Positions 34,063-42,579 of a DNA stretch of 64,000 bases are shown here, piece after piece (the first letter of the stretch is position 1; each line of letters starts with the position of its first letter). The position numbers were made by a program, and so were the translations under genes. The DNA is from Brevibacillus humidisoli. Lineage in GTDB: Bacteria > Bacillota > Bacilli > Brevibacillales > Brevibacillaceae. The notes beneath the pieces are model-generated. The model did not search any database. It was not told the origin of the DNA and worked only from the letters and a program-made list of their open reading frames with translations. The stretch spans positions 4,808,001 through 4,872,000 of the forward strand of contig NZ_CP087263.1 of assembly GCF_020923435.1 (NCBI RefSeq). The letters run 5' to 3'.

Positions 34063-34404
34063 ATGATGGAACCCTCAGAGATGATGCACCTTCTGGATAT
34101 GTCCGACCTGTTTAAGATTTTGGGAGACAAGACGAGGCTGGCCATTTTAGCCCTTCTGCACGTGCAGGCTCTCTGTGTGCGTGATATCGTGATGATTTTA
34201 CAGGTTTCCCAACCATCTATCTCTCAACATCTTGCTAAATTAAAGGGTCAGGGCCTAGTGAAAGAAAGCAAGAAGGGCTCATGGGTGCTGTATTCCATAA
34301 ATGACGACTGTGAACCGATCGTGAAGGCAATCCTCGACTACCTGCCCGACTTGCGACATCGGGTCAAGGAGTTAGAACGGCGTGGGTTAAAGGCTGCATT
34401 GTGA
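34063..34404 (+). CDS. ArsR/SmtB family transcriptional regulator
   Basis: 113 aa winged-helix protein: FKILGDKTRLAILALLHVQALCVRDIVMILQVSQPSISQHLAKLKGQGLVKESKKGSWVLYSIND. The alpha-3 metal site of ArsR (ELCVCDL) is ALCVRDI here, so the second Cys is Arg; a thiol metal site of ArsR type is not complete, and another signal is likely. The recognition helix SQPSISQHLAKLK is normal. No efflux or resistance gene follows; it has its own terminator. A GGCGGGGGGAAG site precedes ATG-ATG. Confidence 0.9.
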   Translation: MMEPSEMMHLLDMSDLFKILGDKTRLAILALLHVQALCVRDIVMILQVSQPSISQHLAKLKGQGLVKESKKGSWVLYSINDDCEPIVKAILDYLPDLRHRVKELERRGLKAAL

Positions 34405-34432
34405 TACATACCAACAAGTATCGGGACATGAT

Positions 34433-34462
34433 CAAAAGGTGAAGCCTAGGCTTCACCTTTTG
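34433..34462. terminator. Bidirectional intrinsic terminator
   Basis: A 30-base perfect palindrome (AAAAGGTGAAGCC mirrored as GGCTTCACCTTTT) folds into a strong hairpin with A4 and T4 ends, shared by the ArsR gene and the convergent thioredoxin-fold gene. Confidence 0.85.
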
Positions 34463-34496
34463 TCTGACGCACGGGAGATCTGCTTGTTTGGTCCGT

Positions 34497-34745
34497 TTAA
34501 TCGTTTAGTGCCTGTTGGAGTGCCGTTTTATCAAATCCGTGAATCACCGACTGTTCCTCGTTTTCATCAATGACAAGGGTCACAGGGGTCTGTGTCGCCC
34601 CCAACTGAATTGCTTCATTGAAATAAGTGTCGTTTTCGCGAATGTTTCGGTCTTCAAAAGCAATCCCTTGCTGCGTTAACCACATTTTTTCTTCCTGACA
34701 GGGACCGCATGTCGGTTGCGTGTATATAATGACTTGTTTGGGCAT
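34497..34745 (-). CDS. Glutaredoxin/NrdH-like thioredoxin-fold protein
   Basis: 82 aa from the ATG; an in-frame GTG at 34757 is the alternative start but lies only one base from the GGAG site. VIIYTQPTCGPCQEEKMWLTQQGIAFEDRNI has the CGPC redox motif and TQTPVTLVID the cis-Pro loop of glutaredoxin-like proteins. It is probably a small dithiol reductase; the partner is unknown. Confidence 0.85.
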   Translation of the reverse strand: MPKQVIIYTQPTCGPCQEEKMWLTQQGIAFEDRNIRENDTYFNEAIQLGATQTPVTLVIDENEEQSVIHGFDKTALQQALND

Positions 34746-34909
34746 CTGTTTCGTCACGCTCCTTTTCTTGTTTTTGGTAAATACAGGTAAAACGGGCGGC
34801 GGGAAGGTGGGAAAAGAAGGGCCGTTATAGCGGACACGCTACTGGTATTCGCGATGAAAAGGGATTCCTCCTGCCATTATGTATACACTATGTGAAAAGA
34901 GGAAAGATC

Positions 34910-35830
34910 ATGAAAGCGATAGCCCTTGGCATATTGTCATGTCTGTTTTTTTCGACCACCTTTTTGTTGAACCGTTCCATGAGCCTTGAGGGGGGATCGT
35001 TCGCCTGGAGTGCCTCCCTTCGCTTTTTCTTTATGATTCCCCCGTTGCTGCTGATTGTCTGGCTTAGCGGCGGGATGAAAAAACTATGGAAGGAATGGAC
35101 GGCTCACCCCTGGACATGGATTCTTTGGGGAACCGTCGGCTTTGGCGTGTTTTACACCGCTACTTGTTTTGCGGCCGATTACGGTCCCGGATGGTTGGTG
35201 GCCGGTACCTGGCAGATCACGATCATCTGCGGGCCGCTTCTTGCCCCACTATTTGGAAGCAAGATTCCGTGGAAAAACCTTAGCTGGTCGATACTGATCT
35301 TGATTGGGGTCGTGATCATTCAGCTTGATCATGCGCAGGCCGTCACGCCGTTGGCAGTTGCTTTAACCGTGCTGCCCTTATTAGCTGCGGCTGTCGCCTA
35401 TCCGCTCGGCAACCGCAAGATGATGGAGCATCTTGGGGGCAGTCTGGACACATTTTCGCGCATACTCGGCATGTGTCTGGGCAGTCTGCCTTGCTGGCTG
35501 CTGCTGGCTGCTGGAGGATACGCCACACATGGGTGGCCGAGTCAGTCGCAGGTGACACAGTCCCTGTTGGTAGCTGTTTGCTCCGGACTTATTGCGACGG
35601 TGCTGTTTTTTGCCGCCACAGAGATGGCGGGTGGCGATCAGAACAAGCTGGCAGCGGTCGAAGCAACTCAATCCACCGAGATTGTTTTTACACTCATTGG
35701 CGAGATGCTGCTGCTGGGTGCAGTATTGCCGTCTTTTGCGGCGCTAATCGGTATTAGCATTGTTTGTCTCGGGATTTTTATGCAAAGCATGCAGCGGCAG
35801 AAGCCAACTGCACACGTCGATACTGCATAG
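34910..35830 (+). CDS. DMT superfamily transporter (multidrug resistance efflux, EmrE-like/EamA group)
   Basis: 306 aa from the ATG behind AGAGGAAAG; GTG at 34892 is a weaker choice. Ten hydrophobic segments arranged as two five-helix repeats, with a conserved FFSTTFLLNRSMS in helix 1 and AAVEATQSTEIVFTLIGEMLLLG in the last repeat. It is likely an exporter of a small organic compound; drug efflux is only a family label. Confidence 0.85.
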   Translation: MKAIALGILSCLFFSTTFLLNRSMSLEGGSFAWSASLRFFFMIPPLLLIVWLSGGMKKLWKEWTAHPWTWILWGTVGFGVFYTATCFAADYGPGWLVAGTWQITIICGPLLAPLFGSKIPWKNLSWSILILIGVVIIQLDHAQAVTPLAVALTVLPLLAAAVAYPLGNRKMMEHLGGSLDTFSRILGMCLGSLPCWLLLAAGGYATHGWPSQSQVTQSLLVAVCSGLIATVLFFAATEMAGGDQNKLAAVEATQSTEIVFTLIGEMLLLGAVLPSFAALIGISIVCLGIFMQSMQRQKPTAHVDTA

Positions 35831-35870
35831 GAAAAGGAGGAAAACGGGGAAGGCTGTGGCAATAAATGGT

Positions 35871-35903
35871 TGGATACCTTCTTGATGAGCAGAGCACATT
35901 ATA
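35871..35903 (+). promoter_or_regulatory. Possible forespore (sigma-G type) promoter of the SASP gene
   Basis: CATTATA at 35897-35903 fits the sigma-G/F -10 pattern CATNNTA. TGGATA (35871-35876) resembles the -35 but the spacer of 20 bases is longer than the usual 17-18. Confidence 0.35.
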
Positions 35904-35931
35904 GTCAGCAAGGTCAAGGAGGTGAACCGCA

Positions 35932-36120
35932 ATGGCAAGACGTAACCAACAACCTCAAAACCCGGCTGCCGCTAACGCTGCTGCAAATGCTGCCGCTCGT
36001 GCAGCTCAAAACAATAATGCTGCAACTGAGTTCGCCGCTGAGACGAATGCAGCTGAGGTACGCCGTCAAAACCAACAATCTGCTGCTCGTGCTGCAGCAA
36101 ACAACAAGGTGACTGAATAG
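35932..36120 (+). CDS. Gamma-type small acid-soluble spore protein
   Basis: 62 aa, rich in Ala, Asn and Gln. TEFAAETNAAEVRRQNQQ contains the EFA(A/S)ETN-like site cut by the germination protease GPR, which identifies gamma-type SASPs (SspE family). These proteins store amino acids in the spore core and are degraded during germination. Only one GPR repeat is present, whereas Bacillus SspE usually has two. AAGGAGGTG lies eight bases before the ATG. Confidence 0.9.
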   Translation: MARRNQQPQNPAAANAAANAAARAAQNNNAATEFAAETNAAEVRRQNQQSAARAAANNKVTE

Positions 36121-36137
36121 GTTCACTCCGTCCAAAA

Positions 36138-36165
36138 ACCCCCGTTCAGACGGGGGTATTTCTTT
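36138..36165 (+). terminator. Intrinsic terminator of the SASP gene
   Basis: ACCCCCGT pairs perfectly with ACGGGGGT around a four-base loop, followed by ATTTCTTTTTT. Confidence 0.92.
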
Positions 36166-36222
36166 TTTGTCATCATACTCATCATTTGCGATAATGGATG
36201 GAGCAGGAAAGGGGTGTTGCGG

Positions 36223-36606
36223 ATGATTGTCGGTATTGGAAGCGATATCGTAGAGATTGACCGCGTTGATACGCTGCTGCAGCGTCAACCGCGGCTGCGT
36301 GATCGGCTTTTCAGTTCGCGTGAGCAGCTTTATGTCCCGACAGGGTCGCAGCAGCGCGTGGTTGAGTACACAGCAGGTCGGTTCGCGGCCAAGGAGGCGG
36401 CAGCCAAGGCGCTGGGCACCGGAATTGGTGCCAGGGTTGCTTTTACCGATATAGAGATCATTCCGGATGAGCGGGGAAAACCTCTGCTGTCGATCACGCC
36501 AGCTATACTTGCCGCCTTGTTTCCCGACAGCAAACTGCGGCTGCACGTCAGCATTTCCCACTGTACGTCATATGCGCTCGCCTATGTGGTGATCGAACAA
36601 CTCTAA
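36223..36606 (+). CDS. acpS: Holo-[acyl-carrier-protein] synthase
   Basis: 127 aa from ATG with an AAAGGGGTG site; TTG at 36214 is an in-frame alternative. The Mg2+ site D8 in GIGSDIVEIDRV and E58 in RFAAKEAAAKALGTG are present, and the C-terminal HVSISHCTSYALAYVVIE is typical. It transfers 4'-phosphopantetheine from CoA to acyl carrier protein. As in B. subtilis it begins the acpS-ydcC-alr gene order. Confidence 0.95.
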   Translation: MIVGIGSDIVEIDRVDTLLQRQPRLRDRLFSSREQLYVPTGSQQRVVEYTAGRFAAKEAAAKALGTGIGARVAFTDIEIIPDERGKPLLSITPAILAALFPDSKLRLHVSISHCTSYALAYVVIEQL

Positions 36607-36841
36607 CTTGTCTGCATATTGGGACGAGAAGAGACATAGATATATATCGCGTAGATTAGGAGGGACTACCTGTTCTGGTGAATGCACCGGGAATGTCGGT
36701 CCGACCCTTCTCAAAAAGCGATATCGTATCTACTTGCATCGTCTCGTCATACTCGACATACGAGTTACAAGCAGATGCGACACCACGTTGATGGGTGGGG
36801 TTTTCGGGCTTACAAATTTCCCTGGAAATAGACAGGGGAGC

Positions 36842-36869
36842 CCTCCTTTGTCGAAACTAGACAAGGAGG
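36842..36869 (+). promoter_or_regulatory. Hairpin that contains the ribosome binding site of ydcC
   Basis: CCTCCTT-T-GTC pairs with GAC-AAGGAGG (one bulged T) around a seven-base loop. The right arm is the whole AAGGAGG ribosome site of ydcC, so the fold would block initiation. It is followed by TTGTTTTCT, so partial termination is also possible. Confidence 0.6.
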
Positions 36870-36880
36870 AGTTGTTTTCT

Positions 36881-37909
36881 ATGAAACGGGGAGCTTTATG
36901 GTTGGTGATCGGACTTGTCCTTTCCGTTTTTACAGCAGGTTGCTTTGGCACGAAGTCGCCGGAAGACGTGGTAGGGGACTTGAGCAGTACGCTTGAAAAG
37001 ATGTCCGGTTACAAGACAACTGCTGTGCTGACATTGCAGACAGGTTCGACCCCGCAAGAGTATGATGTGGAAGTTTGGTATCAAAAGCCGACAAACTATC
37101 GGGTCGCACTCACCTCCAAGCAGCGGAACATTACACAGATCATACTGCGTAATGACGAAGGTGTGTTTGTGCTGACTCCCCACCTGAACAAAAGCTTCCG
37201 TTTCCAAAGTGGTTGGCCGGAAAACAACGGTCCGCTCTACTTGTACGAGACGTTGGTACGGAGTATCCTGGACGACTCGGAACGGAAGGTAAACATGGAC
37301 GACAAGCAGTACGTATTTGAGGTGAAGGCGAACTACAGCGGCAATCGTTCCCTTACCAGGCAAAAAATCTGGCTGACGGAAGACTTCAAACCGACCCATG
37401 CCGAAATCATGGATGGCAACATGAATACGATGGTAGAGATTTCGTTCGCAGAGTTTATCTTTGATCCTCAGTTCGACAAAGATGCATTCGATAAAGACCG
37501 CAACATGCAAAGTGCGATGATGGCTATTCCAACGTTTGCGCAGGGGGGACTTGAGGAGCCGCCATCGGGCTCTTTTGGTGTGATCCAGCCTACCTATATG
37601 CCGCAAGGGGTAAAGTTGGGTGCAGTAGAACCGGTAAAGCGTGGGGAAGAGTATAGTGTCGTGCTGCAGTACGAAGGGACATACAATTATAAGCTGATGG
37701 AGGCTCGTCCTACGGCTACAACCGTTAGCTATGATGTGGGGATGCCGATCAACCTAGGATTTACCGTTGGTGTTCTGACCGGTTCGGCCGACCAGCAGCG
37801 GATGCTGACTTGGGAGCTGGACGGCGTAGAGTTTACGTTGGTGGGGAACCTGCCGGAGGAAGAGATGGTTAAAATCGCTAACTCTACGTATGGTGTGAGC
37901 GGGAAGTAA
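36881..37909 (+). CDS. ydcC: YdcC-like sporulation lipoprotein (LolA-like fold)
   Basis: 342 aa from the ATG with AAGGAGGA ten bases upstream; the frame is open further upstream by chance but that part has no protein character. Lipobox TAGC at residue 20, then a LolA/LppX-like half-barrel (DVEVWYQKPTNYRVALTS, IILRNDEGVFVLTPHLNKSF, LYETLVRSILDD, QKIWLTEDFKPTHAEIMD). B. subtilis ydcC occupies the same place between acpS and alr and is sigma-E controlled. Probably a mother-cell lipoprotein that binds lipid; exact role unknown. Confidence 0.85.
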   Translation: MKRGALWLVIGLVLSVFTAGCFGTKSPEDVVGDLSSTLEKMSGYKTTAVLTLQTGSTPQEYDVEVWYQKPTNYRVALTSKQRNITQIILRNDEGVFVLTPHLNKSFRFQSGWPENNGPLYLYETLVRSILDDSERKVNMDDKQYVFEVKANYSGNRSLTRQKIWLTEDFKPTHAEIMDGNMNTMVEISFAEFIFDPQFDKDAFDKDRNMQSAMMAIPTFAQGGLEEPPSGSFGVIQPTYMPQGVKLGAVEPVKRGEEYSVVLQYEGTYNYKLMEARPTATTVSYDVGMPINLGFTVGVLTGSADQQRMLTWELDGVEFTLVGNLPEEEMVKIANSTYGVSGK

Positions 37910-37981
37910 AACAAGCTGATCCACACGCGCGGGCAGGTGAACCCTGCCTCTTTTTTCTCTTTTTTCTTGGCATCCTGTTTG

Positions 37982-38011
37982 TTGACACGTCAGCCCAAAA
38001 AGCGATAAGAT
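37982..38011 (+). promoter_or_regulatory. Sigma-A promoter upstream of the PH-domain gene and alr
   Basis: TTGACA and TAAGAT are separated by 18 bases, about 35 bases before the next start codon. Confidence 0.6.
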
Positions 38012-38046
38012 ACGCATAGTCATGACGTGAGGTGACAGACAAGGGC

Positions 38047-38487
38047 ATGAAGAAGCGAACGGAAGAAGTACTGTTTCAAGCAGAAGCGAGCTATAAGGAT
38101 TTGCTTTTGCGGAAAAATATGAAGCTGCGCATATGGGAGACGGCCGTTTTTGTCGTCGGCATGGTGCTGCTCTCTGTCTTGTTTGGATCGCAAAGCAATA
38201 CGTTTAAGCTGTTGGCCTTTGCGATTGCCTTTGGAGTAGTCGGTCTTTCGCCTTTTCTGTACAAAGCTGTATTACGCCCGCGTTACACACTGACGAAATC
38301 GCATCTGATCGTCTCGATTGCCGGTCAGGAACGGTCGTATCCGCTTTCTGCGGTTGAGCAGGTGTACGAGGGGAGAAACGTCTATCGGCTGCAGGGGAAG
38401 AAAGAATCTTTGATGATTTCGCGCGAATTCCTCGCCCATCTGGACGAACGGTTATTTCTCCTTCAGCGTAAGGGGAAGAGGCGATAA
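38047..38487 (+). CDS. Membrane protein of unknown function with a PH-like C-terminal half
   Basis: 146 aa from ATG; GTG at 38032 is an alternative. Two hydrophobic segments (about 32-50 and 56-75) are followed by RPRYTLTKSHLIVSIAGQERSYPLSAVEQVYEGRNVYRLQGKKESLMISREFL, a beta-rich stretch like the bacterial PH/YdbS-type domains. It sits three bases before alr, so it is expressed with it. B. subtilis lacks this gene at the same position. Confidence 0.7.
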   Translation: MKKRTEEVLFQAEASYKDLLLRKNMKLRIWETAVFVVGMVLLSVLFGSQSNTFKLLAFAIAFGVVGLSPFLYKAVLRPRYTLTKSHLIVSIAGQERSYPLSAVEQVYEGRNVYRLQGKKESLMISREFLAHLDERLFLLQRKGKRR

Positions 38488-38490
38488 ATC

Positions 38491-39672
38491 ATGAAACCCT
38501 ATTGTCGTGATACGTGGATTGAGGTGGATTTGGACGCGATCGGCGCCAACGTGCTGGCGTTCCGGGAGCACATCCCTCCGTCTTCGGCGATTATGGCCGT
38601 TGTCAAGGCGGACGGATATGGTCACGGAGCGGTTCACGTCGGGCGTGCGGCTCTGGAAAGCGGTGCCGCGTCGCTAGCTGTGGCCATGCTGGATGAAGCG
38701 ATTGTCCTGCGTCGGGCAGGCATTACGGCGCCGATTCTCGTGCTGGGATATACACCGGTTGAATCCGTAGACCAGGCAGCGGAATGGAACGTAGCTCTAA
38801 CCGTGTACCATGCTGAGTGGATCGAACAGGTGACACGGCGGCTTCAGCATGCTGACAGTCTGAACCGGTTGGCTGTTCATGTCAAGGTGGACACGGGCAT
38901 GGGCCGCCTGGGGGTGCGCTCAGAAGCGGAACTGCTCGCAGTGGTTGAAGCAGTTGAGCGATCGCACGAGTTGTCCTGGGAAGGGATTTTTACGCATTTC
39001 GCCTGTGCCGACGAGCCGGATACGGCACATGTGGAAGCACAGCACAGGCGGTTTCGGGAGCTGCTAGATGGGCTGCGGGCGAGAGGATATGCCCTGCCAC
39101 AGGTCCATTGCTGCAACAGTGCGGCGGCCACCGCTTTTCCGGAGTGGGGGTATGATGCGATACGGCTGGGCATCAGCTTGTACGGGCTGTCCCCATCCGC
39201 TTTTCTGCGCGAGCAAGGACAGGTCCGATTGACACCTGCTCTCTCGCTGAAGACGCGAATCGCCCATGTGAAAACAGCAGAACAGCCGATGACGATTAGC
39301 TATGGAGCCACCTATACGGCTGCACCGGGAGAACAGATTGCCACACTGCCGATTGGATATGCAGACGGTTTTTCCCGCTTGCTTTCCAACCGTGGCACGG
39401 CTTTGCATAACGGTCGGCGGGTACCGATCGTCGGCAGGGTTTGTATGGATCAGACGATGGTCCGGATTGAAGCGGCAGATGCCAGTGTGGGTGATGAGGT
39501 CGTCTTGTACGGCCAGCAGCAGGATGAGCGAATCACGCTGGATGAAGTGGCGGAGCTGTTGGGAACGATCAACTATGAAGTTGCCTGCATGTTAAACTAC
39601 CGTATTCCACGTGTATATCTTAAAGGCAACCAAGTTGTCGATTTTTGTCACCGAATTCACAACAAGTGTTAA
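38491..39672 (+). CDS. alr: Alanine racemase
   Basis: 393 aa. The PLP-binding K39 is in AVVKADGYGHGA, the second catalytic residue Tyr in ISYGATYTA, and substrate and PLP contacts in KVDTGMGRLGVR, RLGISLYGL and VGRVCMDQTMV. It interconverts L- and D-alanine for peptidoglycan. The start codon lies three bases after the upstream gene within a AAGAGGCG ribosome region. Followed by the EndoAI/EndoA toxin-antitoxin pair, as in other Bacillales. Confidence 0.95.
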   Translation: MKPYCRDTWIEVDLDAIGANVLAFREHIPPSSAIMAVVKADGYGHGAVHVGRAALESGAASLAVAMLDEAIVLRRAGITAPILVLGYTPVESVDQAAEWNVALTVYHAEWIEQVTRRLQHADSLNRLAVHVKVDTGMGRLGVRSEAELLAVVEAVERSHELSWEGIFTHFACADEPDTAHVEAQHRRFRELLDGLRARGYALPQVHCCNSAAATAFPEWGYDAIRLGISLYGLSPSAFLREQGQVRLTPALSLKTRIAHVKTAEQPMTISYGATYTAAPGEQIATLPIGYADGFSRLLSNRGTALHNGRRVPIVGRVCMDQTMVRIEAADASVGDEVVLYGQQQDERITLDEVAELLGTINYEVACMLNYRIPRVYLKGNQVVDFCHRIHNKC

Positions 39673-39883
39673 ATTGTAACACGAAAGAAGCAGGATTTTT
39701 GCAGCAGAAAGCGAATAGTATGATAGCGGTATGCTGAAGGAGTTGGAGTTCTCCGGAACGCATGTTTCGTCACCATACAGGTATATTTTTGCATACGGTT
39801 CGACATAATGGTATTGTTAATAAGGGATAATCACCGGTTAACTGCATTGGATGTCATTGGGTCATGGTGGAGGTGGATTTGTC

Positions 39884-40162
39884 TTGTCGAAAACCAACAC
39901 GAAGCGTATCATGATTAGCCTGCCGCAGCACCTGCTGCAGGAAGTGGACGGCGTGGTAGAGAAAGAGAAGTCCAATAGAAGCGAACTCATTCGTCAGGCA
40001 ATGAGTCTTTATCTGAAGGAGCGTAAAAAGCGTTTTATCCGGGAAACGATGCAAAAAGGGTATATGGAGATGGCAAAAATCAATTTAAATATGGCTTCGG
40101 AGGCATTTGAAGCAGAGGAAGAAGCCGACTTGACTTTGGACCGCTTAGTAAGCGGGGTGTAG
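39884..40162 (+). CDS. ndoAI: EndoAI antitoxin (MazE-type, ribbon-helix-helix)
   Basis: 92 aa from TTG with GGTGGAGGTGG eight bases upstream. The N-terminal KRIMISLPQHLLQEVDGVVEKEKSNRSELIRQAMSLYLKERKKR is a ribbon-helix-helix DNA-binding and dimer domain; the acidic C-terminal tail (AEEEADLTLDRLVSGV) is the toxin-blocking part. It neutralises EndoA and represses the pair. The stop lies three bases before the toxin start. Confidence 0.93.
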   Translation: MSKTNTKRIMISLPQHLLQEVDGVVEKEKSNRSELIRQAMSLYLKERKKRFIRETMQKGYMEMAKINLNMASEAFEAEEEADLTLDRLVSGV

Positions 40163-40165
40163 CTG

Positions 40166-40516
40166 GTGATAGTAAAACGTGGCGATGTATTTTTTGCGGA
40201 CCTCTCACCTGTTGTCGGTTCTGAACAGGGGGGCGTGCGCCCAGTATTGGTGATCCAAAACGATATTGGAAATCGTTTTAGTCCGACTGTCATCGTCGCG
40301 GCTATCACGGCACAGATTCAAAAGGCCAAACTGCCTACGCATGTAGAGATTGACGCCAAGTTATACGGATTTGATCGTGACTCCGTTATTCTGCTCGAGC
40401 AGATTCGCACGATTGACAAACAGCGTCTCACCGACAAAATCACTCGCTTGGACGATGAGATGATGGAGCGTGTCAATGAATCGTTGCAGATAAGTTTGGG
40501 TTTGATAGACTTCTAA
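40166..40516 (+). CDS. ndoA: EndoA/MazF-type mRNA interferase toxin
   Basis: 116 aa, the exact B. subtilis EndoA length. [31 protein letters not shown] has the conserved catalytic Arg and the GSEQGG loop, and [23 protein letters not shown] the catalytic Thr. The enzyme cuts single-stranded RNA at U^ACAU. The start is GTG. It is closed by a terminator, separating it from the rsb genes. Confidence 0.96.
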   Translation: MIVKRGDVFFADLSPVVGSEQGGVRPVLVIQNDIGNRFSPTVIVAAITAQIQKAKLPTHVEIDAKLYGFDRDSVILLEQIRTIDKQRLTDKITRLDDEMMERVNESLQISLGLIDF

Positions 40517-40527
40517 AACGACGAATG

Positions 40528-40570
40528 GAAACCGCTTTTGTCTCGTGGGGCAAAGTGGTTTTTCTTTTTC
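40528..40570 (+). terminator. Intrinsic terminator between ndoA and rsbT
   Basis: AAACCGCTTT pairs with AAAGTGGTTT (one G-U) across a loop of about 12 bases, followed by TTCTTTTTC. Confidence 0.75.
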
Positions 40571-40755
40571 CAGCACAAATCAGGTGCTCGCAGAGAAGGA
40601 ATTACGTACCCGGATAGCGAATAATTCAAAAAATTATCTGACACGAATAGACAGAAACCAACAAAGTTTTTTTATTCATCCGATAAGTTTTTTAGCTCCA
40701 GGCGGGGAAGGGGCGGTGCAAAACATGTTGCGGAAAAGGGAAGGAGTCGCTTCCT

Positions 40756-41157
40756 ATGGCCGAGCGATGCTCTATTTATGTATACACAGAACATGATATT
40801 GTTCGGGCCAGGCAGGCGGGCAGACAAATTGCCAAGGAGATGGGGTTCGGCACCATTGTCCAGTCCCGGATCACGACTGCCATCTCGGAACTGGCGCGCA
40901 ACATCTTTTTGTATGCCGAAGTGGGCACCATCACGATCGAGCAGATTCAACAGGACGAGAAGATCGGCTTGCAAGTGATCGCCACGGATAAAGGGCCGGG
41001 CATCCCTGATATACGCAAAGCAATGGAGGACGGATTTTCCACCTCAGGAGGGCTTGGCGCCGGTTTGCCAGGGGTAAAGCGCCTGATGGATTCCTTCTTG
41101 ATTGACAGCGTTCCAAACCGGGGGACACGGGTAACCGTCGTGAAATGGAAAGACTGA
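40756..41157 (+). CDS. rsbT: RsbT-like serine kinase / switch protein
   Basis: 133 aa, a GHKL ATPase of the anti-sigma-factor type. ISELARNIFLYAEVGTITI is the N-box, VIATDKGPGIPD the G1 box and GFSTSGGLGAGLPGVKRLMD the lid/G2, all characteristic of RsbT. In the stressosome RsbT phosphorylates RsbS and RsbR, then leaves to activate the phosphatase RsbU. Here neither rsbR nor rsbS precedes it. AAGGGAAGGAG lies 10 bases before the ATG. Confidence 0.9.
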   Translation: MAERCSIYVYTEHDIVRARQAGRQIAKEMGFGTIVQSRITTAISELARNIFLYAEVGTITIEQIQQDEKIGLQVIATDKGPGIPDIRKAMEDGFSTSGGLGAGLPGVKRLMDSFLIDSVPNRGTRVTVVKWKD

Positions 41158-41174
41158 AGGGAGAACCGCCGCCG

Positions 41175-42179
41175 ATGAGTCGCAGACAGCTAAAAAAACA
41201 ATACAACGAACTACTGCTATCGTTTCTTCTATCGGGGGCAGAGGATCAACTCTATTCGGCACAGCAGCTCGGCAAGTGGCTCATCCGGCATAATGTGGCA
41301 CCAGAAGATATCATTGACCTCCACCTGGAGGCCTTGGAGGGCCACGTGGACGTGCCTGAGCCGGTACGGATATCGTTTCAGCTGCTGACAGAGATCATGA
41401 TCGAATACGGGATTGCCTATCGGGAGCATCTGTTTCTGCGAAACAAGCAGCAGCAGTTGGAGTCGGAGATCGAAGTGGCTGTAACGATGCAGCATACGCT
41501 GCTGCCGGCATCGATTCCCGATGCGGCTGGTTTGGACATTGGGCTGATTAGTGTGCCGTCCAAGAAAATGAGCGGGGACTACTACAATGTGTTTCAGTTG
41601 GAGGATCACCTGCTAGGGGTAGCTGTTGCCGATATCGTGGGAAAAGGGATACCGGCAGCGCTCTCCATGTCCATGATCAAATACGCCATGGACGGTCTGG
41701 CTGCCTGGGCCCGCAAGCCTGCTGAAATGCTTCGCCAACTAAATGGTGTGGTGGAGCGCAATATCGATTCCAGCATGTTTATCACCATGGCATATGGTGC
41801 TTATGATACGTCGGCACATCGCTTTCGCTATGCTGTCGCCGGTCACGAGCCGGGATTCTGGTATCGGTCTCGTACCAAGCGATTGGCCGATTTGCCGGGG
41901 AGTGGATTGGCGCTCGGCCTGCAGCGAGACTCCATCTATGAAGAGTATGAGCTGCAGTTAAAACGAGGGGACTTGATCATCCTGCTGACCGATGGCGTGA
42001 CCGAGCGAAAGGTGGGAGATCACTTTTTGCGGCGGAGCGAGTTGAGCGAATACATACTGGATTTGATTGGTTTGCCTTGTCAGGAAATCGTCGACAGCTT
42101 GTATCGCAAGTTGCTTAATCTCTCCAATCACGAGTTGCCTGATGATCATACGATGATTGCGATACGCAGAACGAAATAA
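41175..42179 (+). CDS. rsbU: RsbU-type PP2C phosphatase, activator of RsbV
   Basis: 334 aa from the ATG placed 11 bases behind AAGGGAG; the in-frame ATG at 41145, inside rsbT, has no ribosome site. The N-terminal 80 residues are helical and match the RsbT-binding domain of RsbU. The phosphatase domain shows SGDYYNVF, VADIVGKGIPAALSMS and LLTDGVTER, carrying the Asp residues that bind Mn2+/Mg2+. When bound by RsbT it dephosphorylates RsbV-P and so frees sigma-B. Confidence 0.92.
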   Translation: MSRRQLKKQYNELLLSFLLSGAEDQLYSAQQLGKWLIRHNVAPEDIIDLHLEALEGHVDVPEPVRISFQLLTEIMIEYGIAYREHLFLRNKQQQLESEIEVAVTMQHTLLPASIPDAAGLDIGLISVPSKKMSGDYYNVFQLEDHLLGVAVADIVGKGIPAALSMSMIKYAMDGLAAWARKPAEMLRQLNGVVERNIDSSMFITMAYGAYDTSAHRFRYAVAGHEPGFWYRSRTKRLADLPGSGLALGLQRDSIYEEYELQLKRGDLIILLTDGVTERKVGDHFLRRSELSEYILDLIGLPCQEIVDSLYRKLLNLSNHELPDDHTMIAIRRTK

Positions 42180-42237
42180 AACCATGCCGAAGCTACGATA
42201 CCATCCATGGCTGAACTCACAGGGAGGAAAGGGAAAC

Positions 42238-42579
42238 ATGAATGTGTCGATCAATAAAAAGCAGCGAAAAGACGGCTCCGTGCTCTACGTTCGGGGAGAG
42301 ATCGATGCCTATACCGCTCCGCTGGTAAGCGAACAGCTTCTGCCGCTGGTCTCGGAAGCAGAGTCGAAAAGCGTTTCCGTCGATTTGCGAGATGTATCGT
42401 ACATGGACAGCACTGGTGTAGGGGTGCTGATCGGGGCATTAAAAGCATCCAGACAATCGGGATGCCAGTTGGTATTGGAAAATGTTACTCCCAGGATTGA
42501 ACGCCTGTTCCGGATTACCGGACTGTCCGATATTATCCCTGTTAAACCGCTTGGAGGAGAGGAAAAGGAATGGGAGTGA
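42238..42579 (+). CDS. rsbV: Anti-sigma-factor antagonist RsbV
   Basis: 113 aa STAS-domain protein from ATG behind AGGGAGGAAAGGG. The phosphorylated serine is S58 in VSYMDSTGVGVLIGAL. Dephosphorylated RsbV binds RsbW and releases sigma-B. The 3' end overlaps rsbW by ten bases, so the two are translated together. Confidence 0.93.
   Translation: MNVSINKKQRKDGSVLYVRGEIDAYTAPLVSEQLLPLVSEAESKSVSVDLRDVSYMDSTGVGVLIGALKASRQSGCQLVLENVTPRIERLFRITGLSDIIPVKPLGGEEKEWE

Noticed and set aside
34854-34895. Thirteen-codon ORF (MKRDSSCHYVYTM) before the DMT efflux gene, considered as a drug-sensing leader
   Set aside because: It has no ribosome site, no terminator hairpin follows, and it ends at the start region of the transporter gene; unlike the leader at 4395 there is no supporting structure.
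36608-36880. 91-codon upstream extension of ydcC
   Set aside because: The frame is open by chance; the lipoprotein signal and AAGGAGGA site place the true start at 36881.
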